Shown here in pieces: positions 22,526 through 34,480 of a DNA stretch of 64,000 nucleotides. Source of the DNA: Gnetum montanum (Eukaryota > Streptophyta > Gnetopsida > Gnetales > Gnetaceae). Position numbers and translations under genes: made by a program. The first letter of the stretch is position 1. The number at the start of each line of letters is the position of its first letter. The notes under the pieces were generated by a model that did no database searches, was not told the origin of the DNA, and worked only from the letters and a program-made list of their open reading frames with translations. The stretch is taken from contig MNCI01026528.1 in NCBI GenBank assembly GCA_015680685.1, forward strand, positions 31,398-95,397, in the 5' to 3' direction.

Positions 22526-24073
22526 TGAAACACCGTAGAAATTGCGAATCGGCCTCAGGCGAAGATTCACGATTCGGGTGAAGGTTCGAGACAAAAATCC
22601 AGAAAACAGAGCAAGGCAAAGAGGCATGTAGCATCAAGTATCCAAGTTTCCTGCAAATTTTAACCTTACTTTGTTTTCTCTCTTTACGCTACATTATGCA
22701 ACATAGCGTGGTGTCGCTCAGCGTAACTCTGTTTAACGTAGCCCGATAGCAGAAAGTAACTTACTTCAGTGATTTTGACGAATTTTAAAGTTTAAGACTT
22801 GTCACATATTCTACTAAGTCTTTTATTCAAGACCGAGTTTACGCTCTGTTACGCAGAGCAGCGTAACGAGCTTCAAGAAAAGCAAAGTCAGAGTCAAAGG
22901 AAGCAGATTGATCTCTTCTTTTTTGTAGATTGGTCACTTTACGCTCATTACGCTACACAGCATTGAAAAGTGTAATTTATTGTAAAGTTAATCATTTTTT
23001 ACGCTCTATTTCACTTCGCGGCGTAAATGAGCGTAAAACAGCTTGAATCAACTATTCTCATATTTTATTACCCTCTGCCACACGAACTAGCATGAATGAG
23101 CGTAATGCAGCTTACCAGACATGCACCTATTATTCACACGCACAACACGCTGATGATCGTATTGTGCGTAATCATGAAGCAGCTTTAGCGGAAGTGGTCG
23201 ACAACGTACTTTGCCCCCATTCCCAAAAACGTGACGCGACATGACCAATTTCAACATAAAGTTTACCAAGTCAATGGTATTTTGAAGGTTCGAGACACGT
23301 GTCATCAGGGCCATGCCTTCTTTGCATGTTGTCGAACTTATAAATACTCTAGTTAACGAAGAAACAAGGATCGACATCTTCAACTTTTGGCAGCATCATC
23401 TTTTAGTAGAGATAGAAGACATTTTGCTTGAGCATTGGCAACAGGAGCGATCAATCCTTTGGCGAAAAAATAGCTCTCTCCATTGGTAATCATTGGCAGT
23501 TTTGAGTAGAGACTACTCAAGGCAAAAGGAGTAGATCAAAGATCAAAAGATCATCTGGTGCGGTTTGCAAGTTTTATTGATCAGAAATAGTTGATCGATA
23601 GACGTCAGAGCTTGACCTTCCTTGCATCCCATCTCTGGCTTATGAGGTAGATCGAACTCCATTCTGTACTCCTTGTTGAACAGTTTTCTTGTTATTTTGT
23701 GTATGCTTCGCACAAGATAAGTGGAGCTTTTCCATTGGAAATTTGTATACAATATACCCAATTTTCGGGTCAAACTACAGATCTTGGAATTACGCATTTT
23801 TCTTAAATCTGATCCTTCTTGTCGTGTTGACGTTGTTGTTATCTACATTGTTTTCTTCTCCTTTGGTGATTCATCGAATCATATTGTTCCACGGAATATC
23901 TACAATATTCATCGATTTACTGATTGAGTAAGTCCCTGTCTGATCGACAAGACCGTTCAGGGCACTGCAGATTCGTTTTCTCCAACACGGCCCTCACATG
24001 GATCTGTGGTTAAGACTGTGTACACGGATTTTTGTTTGGTATTTTCCAGCTACCGACATTTTTTGTCGTTACA
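22526..24073 (+). repeat. 3' LTR of element B, intact (1,548 bp)
   Basis: It starts TGAAACACCG and ends GTCGTTACA, and is followed by the duplication TTATG. A TATA box (TATAAATA) is at 23339-23346, giving a U3 of about 810 bp. U3 is studded with TTACGC/GCGTAA hexamers in both orientations (about 22685-23105). The end of U5 (about 23930-23970) matches a similar segment at about 62091-62130 in the putative LTR H. Confidence 0.93.
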
Positions 24074-24078
24074 TTATG

Positions 24079-24234
24079 CTTTCGTGCATTCAGATGACAT
24101 TACTTTCATTCATGTTTATAAGAAACACCCACTTCAAGTTGTGTACCCCAATCTTCATTGTCATATAGTTCGCTAGTTCTCCACCCCCCCTCCTCACTAA
24201 GTGTGGCATTATCATGATCTTGTAGGAGAGGCAT
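24079..24234 (-). pseudogene. Element A gag, N-terminal part
   Basis: Starts at ATG 24234 (MPLLQDHDNATLSEE) and continues through the B insertion to 6994. The same start and sequence (MPLLQDYDNATVSEEVHWRT) occur in C at 57754. Stops are present. Confidence 0.7.
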
Positions 24235-24356
24235 GGTTGTGAAGTTTTGTGTGAAATTACATGTGACTTTTAATAATTATTTCTTTCTAAAAGATATATC
24301 GTTAATTCCCTTATAGTGACCTTGTATAATATAACTAATCTAGATAACTAGCATCA
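24235..24356 (-). other. 5' leader of element A
   Basis: Non-coding leader between the primer binding site and the gag ATG, homologous to 57755-57880 of C. Confidence 0.6.
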
Positions 24357-24374
24357 TCCCCAGCAACAGCACCA
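24357..24374 (-). other. Primer binding site of element A
   Basis: On the minus strand TGGTGCTGTTGCTGGGGA lies next to the LTR. It fits, with three C-to-T changes, the tRNA-Asp-type primer site TGGCGCCGTTGCCGGGGA known from Athila elements. Confidence 0.75.
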
Positions 24375-24375
24375 G

Positions 24376-25198
24376 TGATGAGTGATGAGGTACCCCTACA
24401 CTCAATCATACGAATACGAGCGTTACACGCGTGAACCGATCGAACTTCGTAGACGAACTAGTTGTGGCATCTAGATAGTTAGCCTTAGGTCACAGTTCAT
24501 TGTCTTCCCACCTAGACTAGTATTATCTTTGTCACATATGATTTAGTCCAAAGTGAGGTGTATGATGTGGTTTCTAATCTAATGCTACTCTTGAAGGCAA
24601 TGGAAAGTAATATTCACTAATCTAGGAAAGAGGATGAGAGAATCTAAACTAGCCTAAGTGTGATGAGCATCTGTTCCTTGATTATCCGTACACATATTGG
24701 ACTTCGTGCATGACTACCACTGGGATTACCAAGTGTAGATTCTAGGTACACTACTGGGTTACCAAGTAGTCACACTTAAATGCTCGTAATTAAGTCGTAC
24801 TCATTCCACATTTTAACATGAGTTTAAGGGTGAGAGAGATTAACTAAGTAGTAAATAAAAATTAATTAAATGATTAAGCTAAGTGAATGCTGCAATGATG
24901 AAGTAATCTCAATCTTTATTGCTAGTCATGTGCATGTCTAAGTATGTCACACTCGAATAAAGGATGTTGTACAATTACATTCACCACACTGCAGGCATAC
25001 ATGGATAGGAAAAGGGTTGACAGAAAGAAATGAAAATACTTAAACTAAAACTAACTAACTTTGTAATGATGCCTAACTGATCTATCTACCTCTTATTTAT
25101 ATATGAGGAGACAAGCTACAATATCATGTATGTGATATCATGGTTGGGCTGCAATATCATGTACGTGATATCGTGGTCACCCAAATGAAGACTCACCA
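24376..25198 (-). repeat. 5' LTR of element A (823 bp)
   Basis: In plus coordinates it runs from TGATGAGTGATG to ACTCACCA. The outer end is mutated from CATCA to CACCA. The minus strand has GATATC-type motifs (25115-25175) just upstream of CTATAAATAAG-like TATA sequence near 25090-25100. It was inserted in the LTR of D: the flank AAGGTTTATC (25199 on) continues the D LTR sequence, so the duplication should be AAGGT. Confidence 0.88.
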
Positions 25199-25487
25199 AA
25201 GGTTTATCAAAAAGCTCATTTTTATTGCTACACACATTGTTGTGCTCAGGTACAATAGTGCTCGAATAAAGTTCTATACACTCTTGAGTCTTATCGTGGA
25301 CACTTAAGAAATTATTTTAATGTTCAAATGACAAAACTACAAGAGCTTTGCTACAACTATGACAATATATGCCATAAACACAATAGGTAAGCACACATTT
25401 ATAGGCAAAAAAAAAAACACTATGTCGATGGGCCCATGCCAATGCATCAATGAGGCCTAGTCGATGCACCCAATTTATGATTCATCA
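25199..25487 (-). repeat. 3' LTR of element D, remaining part
   Basis: Matches about 47028-47315 of the complete D LTR and ends ...GATTCATCA. The other part lies left of element A, outside the window. On the minus strand U3 holds TCGACTAGGCC-type repeats upstream of CCTATAAATG at about 25400. Confidence 0.85.
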
Positions 25488-27924
25488 TAACCCCATAACT
25501 AAATGAAAACTCATCTTCGAGTTATTTACAAATTTTGGAAGGTATGGAATTATTAAATGACGATAGACATATGACAAACAAAAACAAACACTAAGTGCCC
25601 GAGTGTATGGTTATACAATCATTACAAAAAAATTTAGTATTCAAGATTACAAAATTGAACACCAAGAAAAAATTAACAAAAACAACCCCTTTGATGGCAC
25701 AAAGACAATGAAGAAGATTAAATGGTCCTAGGTGATGGAGGCTTCTGAGGTTCCAAAGGACCTTCTATTGATTTAGGCACATGTAATGGTTGAGGTTTTT
25801 GTGGTTGTCTTACTATAGCTACAACTTCTAGTAAAATATGGAAAACATACAACAATGCTTTCATCTTCTCCTCCTTTCTTATGGAATTATGCATGGTCCA
25901 TGTAGCTTTGCCAATGTGGGCTAGAATGGACACATCCCAAGGATAGGGCATTATTGGGAACAACTCCTTGACATTAATGAACTAGGTAGTAAATTATTTA
26001 CATTTGATGTTGAACACCTTGATTGCATTCTGCAATTCTTGGTAATCATTCATTCTTTACTAGCGAGGTTCTCAGCAATTGATCTTTGATTAGTGAATCT
26101 TGCCCTAAGGACTTCAAGTTCAACATTTACATTCTTAAGCTTTTACTTGGTTTCCTTATTGTGCTTAAAATCTACCTTGTACAACAAGTACGAGCTGGCC
26201 ACATGCTTCTCTAACTCTAATCATGGTCGTCCAACAGTTAGCCTTGCCAGGTTTTCATATTGAAGATTTGTAAGCTCCATGTATTCTATCATTTCTTCAA
26301 TCTACAACTCCTTTATGTAGATACTTGCTTTGTTGTAGGAATCTATCTCATCAATGATAGGTTGTCATATCTCTTTGCCTTGTTGGAGTTGCTAGAGGGT
26401 CTCATTAACTTTTTCCTTAGCCATCTGGATGTGCTTTTCATTAAATTCTTTCTAGTAGGCCAACTTAATCTCTATAGTGGTTCTTGACTCTCTTTAATAT
26501 GAGAGCCTCATTCTTTCAAGCGACAATCTTAATCGTAGATTTTTGACATAATGTATAGACCTCCTTCATAGAGAGATTTCTATTTTTGTTGCCAATATCC
26601 TAAGCTTAGTATTTACTATTGCTAGCTGCTCTTGCTGTTGATGGATGAATTTTTACATCTACTATTTCTACACATCAAAATTCCGTAGGCGATGATTCTC
26701 TACAGTTAGCATCTCATTCTCTAGGCATGTCTAGGCTAAGTCCTTTTGAATTGAATATGTCTTGGCCTTGACCATAGATTGGTCAAAGATGACCATCACT
26801 ATCCCTACCTCAACCTATTTAAGCCTATTTTGAAGTTGTTGAAAAGCTTCATCTCTTGTCAATGTAGGGTTAAGGAGAGCAGGATTAGCAAGGTAGGCTC
26901 TTAATTTAACAACCTTTGCAACCAAGCATTTTTTTTGTGCTTGGGCTATTTTGAGTTACCCTTTTAAAATGATGCATTTGCCCTTTTCTTTAAGTAGCTC
27001 CAGTTGGTTTGTGGTAATGTTATTTGTAAAGTCAAAGATATTTGGAATTGGTTGCCTAGTTCCCACTAGTCAATCCAACAACTTCTCATGTTGGGCTACA
27101 CTTAATCGACTACTAAAAGTTTCTATAGATGTTTGCACCTCTCTGGGTGTAGAAATGTCTAGTACAAATGCCATAGGTGCATTGAATACCTCAACGATTC
27201 AATCAACAATCACTTTTGCTATGGTCTCTTGTCCTTGGTGCTACATCACTAAGATAGTTGCCACCTCGCCCTCCTCCAAGTGCACTAAAAAGGTACTAGC
27301 ATTCCTAGAGATTTTTTGGAATTTCTGTTATTGCGAGAGAGACATTGTGACCTCTAGGAAACTAGAATTTCTGTTGTTGCATTGAATTTCTGTTGTTGCG
27401 GGTAGCTACATTCTTTGGGCTGAGAATATTGGTCCACCTTCCTCCATTTGACTGATTGTTCGAGTCACTTCATTAAGGTGATTCATTATAGAATGATACA
27501 TAGATGAATCCCCATCACTTATTCTTGCTCACTACTTGCACTCATGCAAGAGCTACTGTTGTATTCCACATATGTGTTCAATGGTAGCACAAGCCTTTGG
27601 CATTATTTCTTGAGTGGGTGGTGGAGGTGGTGGAGGTGGTGGTTATTGCTCCTCTTCTTTGGACATGGTAGGGGTTTTTTCTTTTATTATTTTAGACCAA
27701 GAGGTAATAGAAGTATGCCTAATTATGTTATTTTCATAGTGGATTATCCTTTCCCTTTTACAGAGTTTTCTGATAAGGTATTGAAAGGGTAGGGTTTTCC
27801 ATCCCCATTCATTTTCCTTAAAGCACTTTTCCATCTCTAGATATATTAGCTATGGAAGGTTTACAGGGAATTTTCTACTTAAAGCGACACATGCATGGGC
27901 AAATAAAGTAGTCACCTTACTCGG
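25488..27924 (-). pseudogene. Element D third ORF, C-terminal two thirds
   Basis: A strongly decayed relative of the third ORF of A. The C-terminal end at 25963-25718 (PYPWDVSILAHIGKATWTMH) aligns with PYSWEVPTLSNIGTLAWMTQ of A. Fragments of the coiled-coil part can be followed through 26000-27000 and of the middle domain to about 27400. Then comes a low-complexity CCACC-rich stretch (27610-27645) and the PF20167-like part (FQYLIRKLC, about 27750). The gene is interrupted at 27924 by element E and resumes at 37996-38700. Many stops and frameshifts make it the oldest copy here. Confidence 0.65.
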
Positions 27925-28813
27925 TGATGAGTAGAAAAGTACCCCCTATGCCCAACTATATGAATCACAAGCGTTCATGTGCAATCTGGTTGAATTTTGT
28001 AGATTATAATTACTAAGTGCACTAGAGCTAAACAGTGTGTGTGTGTGTTGTTCATTCGTTTTCTTTCTAGTCCCACTTATGAAATGCAATTGTATGGTTA
28101 AGTGTGGTTGAGGCATATGATTTTTATTATTTTATGTTTTTATGGAATTACTCACCTAGAACAAGAATAAAAGCAAGAGTGATTAAAAGTAAGAGCAATT
28201 AATTGCTAAGTAAACTATAGTCTAATCTTGTCTAACATAAGTAACTGTTTCCACTTCCTATACACATCCTAAACTCCATGCAAACATTGCTAGGTTGTCA
28301 AATGATAATCATTTCTGAGCTACCAAGTATCACATGTATGTTCGAAGAGGTCATGCTTGTGTAATTTAACGATTTTCTTAATTGATCAAAATTAATTGTT
28401 GCATAAATAACATTAATGTAAATTTCATGAAATAATAATATGTAAAAGCATAAGAAGGAAAATCTCAAGTGCTGCAAGGAATGGACCAAAGAGCTCGTCT
28501 TTATTGCCAACACAATGGTATGCTTAGGTACATCAATGCTTGAATAAAGATCTGTTCACACTTAGGCCTCCTACTGCGGGCACTTGGAAAATATTCTAAC
28601 TTTCAAATGAACAAACTACAAGATTTTCACTACTTGACTACCAAAAACTTACTCCAATTGTGCACCTAGGCACTGTATATATAGATCTAGGAGTAACCTT
28701 GCAATATTGAATGTACGATATCACATATTGGACCATGATATCACATACCTGATATTATGTACCCAATATCGCAATGACCTCAATATTGGAGTGATGAAAA
28801 ACATGATTTATCA
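27925..28813 (-). repeat. 3' LTR of element E (889 bp)
   Basis: Runs from TGATGAGTAG to GATTTATCA. A short TG microsatellite occurs near 28039-28049. On the minus strand U3 has several GATATC/CAATATC motifs (28695-28785) upstream of a TATATA element near 28676. A polypurine tract complement (TATCCCCAT) follows at 28814. Confidence 0.88.
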
Positions 28814-30720
28814 TATCCCCATGACTGAATGAAAACTTGTCCTCAACTACAAAGGAATAAGTCCTTTACAAAATATAATAGGGGACATGGACTTATTTGA
28901 TAGACATGCAGAGTGACATAGAGAAAATAGACAAGTACAAAAGTGCCCAAGCATACAATATGACAATGGTGTATAACATTGGGTGTTCATGACAATAGGA
29001 AAGAACACCAATGAATCCAAAGAACATCCAACCCCTCTTGATAACAGAAGAACGAGGGAGATATAGAAGAGATCTAGTGGTCATGAACAATCTCCCGCAA
29101 GTGGTATGGTTGCATCCTTCTTGGTGATAACAGTCCTGCTTCTTGTCCATGCTTCCCATTGCAATCACAACAAAACCAAGGATTAGTAAATATAGTGAAA
29201 TAGATAATGGTTGAGTACCTTGTCTCATCAGTGATTTTATCTAGCTAGTTTGTGATTGTGATAGATTGGTTACTTGATGTTATTAGTGGAAAGACTAACG
29301 AATGGGTTAAATAAGAGAAGCGATCCATAAAATTCAGAAAAAGCTTAACACAAGGAGTACTGGAAAAAATACGATACTCACAACAATAAAAAAGAATTCA
29401 TTACAAATATTTGTGAAGATGTGTATAATTGGATGACATGGATGGGGTAAATGAAAAGAATTTGATTGTAACAATGTCTAAGGGTAAAGAGCTTAACGTA
29501 ACGAAACCAAAAGATATGCAAGTGGGTCCTCCCCAAAGCAGGTATAGGCCTTTTATGCCCTTGCATAACTTCAAACTAAGGAGTCCATGGGCACCATGGA
29601 TGATTAATAGTTATGGAAAGCTAAGTACAAAAACCCAAAAGTAACTGACTGAGAAACTCAACACATCAAACTAGAACATTGAATCAAAACATGAAACTGG
29701 TATTGAGGTGAGGCATGCAAAGCATAGATAGATGATAGAGAGAGTGGAATGAAGTTCCTAATTATGATCACATGTAGTCCCTTGTGGAGTTTGTGATTAA
29801 TTAACTTGGTAGGATCCTTCCTTAGTCCAAATCAAAACCAACCACTTTTAGTGACTTTGCATTGACATTCTAAGGCAAGTCCATCCCTTGAGACACAAGA
29901 ATGCTTCCACAAAACAACCACCACTCCAAATTGGAGTGAAGGTAGGAAGTAATAAAGGGCCTTAGTTAGAGGAGATAAGAAAATTCTCATAACCAGTGCT
30001 TATAGCTATTTTATTTGGTCTAAGGGATGTGCTTTGAATTCCCATGTTTTTTTTGAATGGGAATCACACCATGCAAAGACCCATGCATTGTTTTCATTTA
30101 TTTTGTCCAAGGGTTGTGCTTTGAATCCTCATCTTCCTTTTTCTTTTTTGTGATGAGGACCACACCATGCAAGGACTTATTTGACTTCCTATTATGAAAT
30201 GATGAAGAATGGTGAGAAGCTTCTGAGAACACTCCTACACATAGGAAAATAGAAAAGCACAAAGAATACCGCATCCCTTTGAAGTGAAACCCTATCCAAA
30301 ACTTTGATTCTTTCTTGATTCTAGAAACTACACAAGTCACCAATTTATTAAAGTTGCGTTAATGAAGAAGAGACTACACACTCCCAAAACAAGGAAAACC
30401 ATAGAGTATGTGGATGGGTGGATGATGTGGACTCACTACCACCATCGAGTAGTGCATTACCAATGTACATGCTACCTTATTAGCAGAAAAAGTAGAGAAA
30501 CACATCAAACAGAAGTAAACATAACCATAAAATAAAGTAAAAGAGTAGACAATAAATATTGAATATATTAACATTGGTATAAAACAAAAACTAAGAAAAA
30601 ACCAATAACCTTAAAAATACAAATATGTAAAATTAGGATGTAAAATAAAGAAGATGAAAACAAAAAGTTGTAAAAACAAAAATGTGTAAAATAAAAAAAG
30701 GTTAAAAAATAATGAGCTAC
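28814..30720 (-). other. 3' region of E with remnant of third ORF and spacer
   Basis: From 28814 to about 29000 the sequence matches the 3' end of D next to its LTR. About 29100-29200 matches the region around the start of the third ORF (compare 3180-3240 of A). So nearly the whole third ORF is deleted. The remainder is the non-coding spacer also found in A and C. No intact frame is present. Confidence 0.6.
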
Positions 30721-30729
30721 CTAAGGTGT

Positions 30730-32150
30730 TAGTATCGGTGGCCATCTCCCCCATGACTAAGTTGAAAGGGAGAGATTTGAAAGATTGAGCATAGTTGTCC
30801 ATCTCATGAGGTGTTTGTTGTGTTGGTTGGCTTGGGGTCATGGAAAGGTTTTATTTGTTGAATGTTGACTAATTATTTCTTATTTGGGTTGTTAGGTTTG
30901 TAGATGATCATGGATCTAGCTGGAAAAGTCTCATCAATAATGTAAGGTCCTTTTCACAATGTTTGAAATTTGGTTCATTGGGATACATGTGTAGGATTCT
31001 AATAGAGAACCTTGTTTCTTGGTTGAAACTTGACTTTTCTTATTTTGAGGTCATGTGTTTCTTGTTGAATGCCTTATGTGTTTCACTGGATGATAGGACC
31101 ATTAACCAATTTTTTTCTAGCAAGTTGAGACTGATTAATCGTTCTTTCTAGGCTAGACTTAGATCTAGGTCAAGGTCACAAGCTATAGAGAGTGTACGAA
31201 GCTCGAATTGGATGGGCAATGTTGGTAGTTTTTCATACATAGGCTCATAGAAAGAATAACCTATGGGAAGCTTCCATGTGGAGCATAGGCCCAAAGGGCA
31301 CCATTTAATTTAGTGCTCCAGTCCCTTTAGTATTTGCTAATTGTATGCATTAATATTTTTTTAATCTCCCGATTAGTGACCTCAGCTTGGCCATTAGCTT
31401 GGGGGTGATATGGTGTTGTGAATTTATGTTCAACCCCTAAGCGTTGCATTAGCTTCTAGAAAATGGCACATGTAAAATGAGTTCCATTATCAAAAATTAA
31501 TGCACAAGGTGCATCAAACTTGTTTACGATGTTTTGTTATACAAACCAAGTAACAGTGGTGGATGTACAGTTGGTGACGATTGGTGCTTCTGCCCACTTG
31601 GTACAATAGTCAACTGTGACTATTATATATATTTTTTATTTGATGAAGGTGTGATGGGACCCATAAAGTTAATGCCCTAAATATTGAATGGCTTAAGAGG
31701 TTGTATCCATTGTTGTGAACCCTCCATTTGAGTTGTCATTCCATCATCCCTCTTGCAACGATCACAAGTGCGAATGAATTGATGTGCATCCCTGAAGATT
31801 GTTGGTCAATAATATCCTGCCATGAGGATTTTTATGGATGTGCATCTCCCAGCATAATGGCCCCCACAAGGACCTTCGTGAGTATCCTGGAGAATGCACA
31901 ACTGATTCGTATCAGGAACACACTAACGTACGAGGCCATCAGGATAAACCTTGTAAAGTTTTTCATTAATCTCCATGAAATATTTGACCCAGTGAAGAAA
32001 CTATTTTTTCTTTCTAGTGTTCAACCCTTGTGACAATTTTTTCTTGAGTAGATAAGTAAGGATGGTGTCATACCATTTTGGTTTATCAGGCATTTGTGCA
32101 TTAATAGCACCTGCAAGGAGAGATTCATTAGGAAATTGATAAGATAGAGG
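30730..32150 (-). pseudogene. Element E integrase
   Basis: Decayed integrase. The zinc-binding part is at about 31860-31740, where the minus strand gives GGHYAGRC, then GYYWPTIF and TCDRCKRD. Core fragments (YGTSVxYIIVTVDYCTKWAE-like) are at about 31690-31480, and the C-terminal tail reaches about 30780 (matching 40700-40905 of D). Frames are broken throughout. Its order downstream of RT is that of Ty3/gypsy. Confidence 0.65.
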
Positions 32151-32199
32151 ACTCTCTTTCTCCTTGTCATCCCATCTTAGTCATGATACGTGATCTATG

Positions 32200-33500
32200 A
32201 TCACATTCTCCACACCTTTAAGATCTACCATCATGAGATTGAATTCCTACAAAATCACAAGCCATTGTATGACACGAGAGCTCACCATTGGTTTGTTCAT
32301 TAGAAATCTAATGACACTATGATATGTGTGCACAAACACTTTCTAACCAAGCACATAGTGCCTAAAATTCTCTAAAGCGAACACCACTACCATCAACTCC
32401 TTTTCTATGGTGTTGTAGTTCAGTTGTGCACCTATGATGCACCAGCTTGTGTAGTGAATGTAATTTGGACATTTTTGATCATCCATCTATGTAAGCACTA
32501 CCCCCCAAAGCATAATTTGATGCATCGGTCATCACATGAAATGTTTTGGACCAAGCTGGTGCTTGAAGAATGGAAATTTCACAGAGGTTTTTCTTGAACG
32601 ATTGAAATGCTAATTCACATGTAGGGGTCTAGATGAATGATGCATCNCAACGATTGAAATGCTAATCACATGTAGGGGTCTAGATGAATGATGCATCCTT
32701 CTTTGTCAATNAATAGCTTGGTGATTTTGAAAAAATTCTTGATGAATCATCGGTAGTAGCCAGTATGACCAAGGAATGACCAAACTTCTTTGACTATTTT
32801 TGGTTGATGGGTTATTCCTTGGATGACCCTTATTTTTTTAGGGTTCACCTTGAATCCTACTTTTGAAATGTAATGCCCCAAGATTGTGCCTTCCTGGACC
32901 ATAAGATGACTCTATTGCTAATTGAGCCAAAGGTCAGAGGTTTTTTTTGACACATCTCTTCAACACTTACTCAAGATGATCTAGGGCTTGCCTGAACGTA
33001 GCTCTATAGGTAGAAAAATCATCCATAAAAACTTCTACCTCGCTACCAATCTATTGTTGGAAAATGCTAAGAACTAATCGTTGAAACGTGGCTGGGACAT
33101 TACATAGATCAAATGGCATTTTTCGGTAAGAAAAAGTTTCCCAAGAACTTGTGAAAGTTATCTTCGCTTGGTCCTCTAGTGCAATTTTGAATTGGTTATA
33201 GCCACTATAACCATCTAGAAAGCTATAATAGTTGTACCCTGAAATAGTGTCTAGCACTTGGTCAATGAAAGGAAATGGAAAATGATCCTTGAAAGTTGCC
33301 ATGTTGAGCACCCGAAAATCAATGCACACCCGCCATTTTCCTCCTTTCTTTGGCATGATCACGAGAGGGCTAACCCACTTACTATTTGTGATGGGGTAAA
33401 TGAATCCTACTTTGAGGAGTTGTTCAGTCTCCTCTTTGACAATCTATTTTAACTTAGGATTCAAACACTATTGTGGTTGTTGTTTCAGCTTGATGGTGGG
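32200..33500 (-). pseudogene. Element E reverse transcriptase and RNase H
   Basis: RT is clear at 33362-33051: MIMPKKGGKWRVCIDFRVLN, NMATFKDHFPFPFIDQVLD, FLDGYSGYNQFKIALEDQAK, MPFDLCNVPATFQR. The catalytic part and RNase H continue with frame changes to about 32200 (for example the segment at 32440-32200). A 50-bp tandem copy around N32647 and another N at 32711 interrupt it. Inactive. Confidence 0.8.
32597..32697. repeat. 50-bp tandem copy flanking a single N
   Basis: 32597-32646 and 32649-32697 are the same sequence (one base missing in the second), with the N at 32647 between them. Probable assembly fault. Confidence 0.85.
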
Positions 33501-33779
33501 GTCAATGTATATCTTGTGCTAGCATATTCTTGGATCTATCCCAACAAGCTTGGAATATGACCAAGTGAAGGCTACTGACCAATTTTCCATAACCTTTATT
33601 AAATTTTTCTTCTATTTTGTAGCAAGCTTCACATTAATGATAACCAACCTTTCATTTTTCAAAAATACGTACTTCATTCTAGCTAGTAGTATCTTCAATT
33701 CAAGGGGCTCTTGTTTAAAATTGTCAAGAACCTCTACCTCATCCTAATTGACATCATCATTTGCTCCTTCAAAGAGCTG

Positions 33780-34480
33780 GTGATGAACTTGCTTGAGTTC
33801 ATCCATACTTGCAAGATAGTCATACATTAGGCCCTTAATTGGTTTCATGCATAATGTATTACTGCTAGAATCAACTATCAGCCATTGGATATCTTCTTGT
33901 TTTGTGGCTACTGCATATAGACATCTCTAGATATTAGCTTCTAGTGCACACTACTTGCATGCAGAGATAGATGCTTGCTTTACTAACCATAACTTCTACA
34001 CATAATGGCACCCTAATTCACTATACATGATACACAGAACTATCTTTTTCTCAATTTTTCCAAATTCATTTTCTTTTGATATCTCCAAGGAAAGATCTCT
34101 AATGCCCATTTTGGCATCCATAGTACTTAACCACACCCTTCTCATAATAATTGAAAAGTCACCTTTGTAGTTCTTCACTTTGATGACTAGAAAATTAGCG
34201 AGATATGACCACCCACAAATGGTGGTGACAATGTCCTCAACTAGTCCCAATAGAACAGTGATGGACTAGTCCACCAGTTCTAGCCATATGTTACTCTTCT
34301 TCAAAGGAGGAAGGTTTCACATTATGTACATCTCATGCAAGATCATATTAACATTGGAACCAAAGTTAAGAAGAGCTTTGCAAGGCTCATTTCCAATAAT
34401 TTGCAGGTAAATTAGGGGACTCTCGGGATCAACTAATTTTTTGGGCAGGTTACCAGCTCAAATCCAATGAGATAAAACAT
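33780..34480 (-). pseudogene. Element E protease
   Basis: An Athila-type aspartic protease region. GLVEDIVTTICGWSYLANFL (about 34250-34190) is followed by FSIIMRRVWLSTMDAKMGIR, matching the usual PIILGRPFLATA segment. The active-site motif at about 34370 reads LLNFGSNVNMI, where family members have LLDLGSSVNLM. The catalytic Asp codon is AAC (34365-34367), a G-to-A change that would abolish activity. Confidence 0.65.

Larger units (their letters stand above)
7000..24073 (+). mobile_element. Element B: Tat-lineage Ty3/gypsy retrotransposon
   Basis: This is a full-length 17-kb element bounded by TG...CA long LTRs and a perfect TTATG duplication, inserted in the gag of element A. Order: 5' LTR (rearranged in this assembly), gag, protease, a candidate 5.1-kb intron holding an antisense gene, RT, RNase H, a second archaeal-type RNase H, integrase, a tandem-repeat 3' UTR, polypurine tract and 3' LTR. 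The second RNase H and the gag type place it in the Tat lineage (the group that includes Ogre and Retand). The paired LTR starts differ at roughly one base in ten, mostly by transitions, so the insertion is not recent. Confidence 0.93.

Noticed and set aside
28039-28049. TG microsatellite in the LTR of E
   Set aside because: Five repeat units only; not informative.
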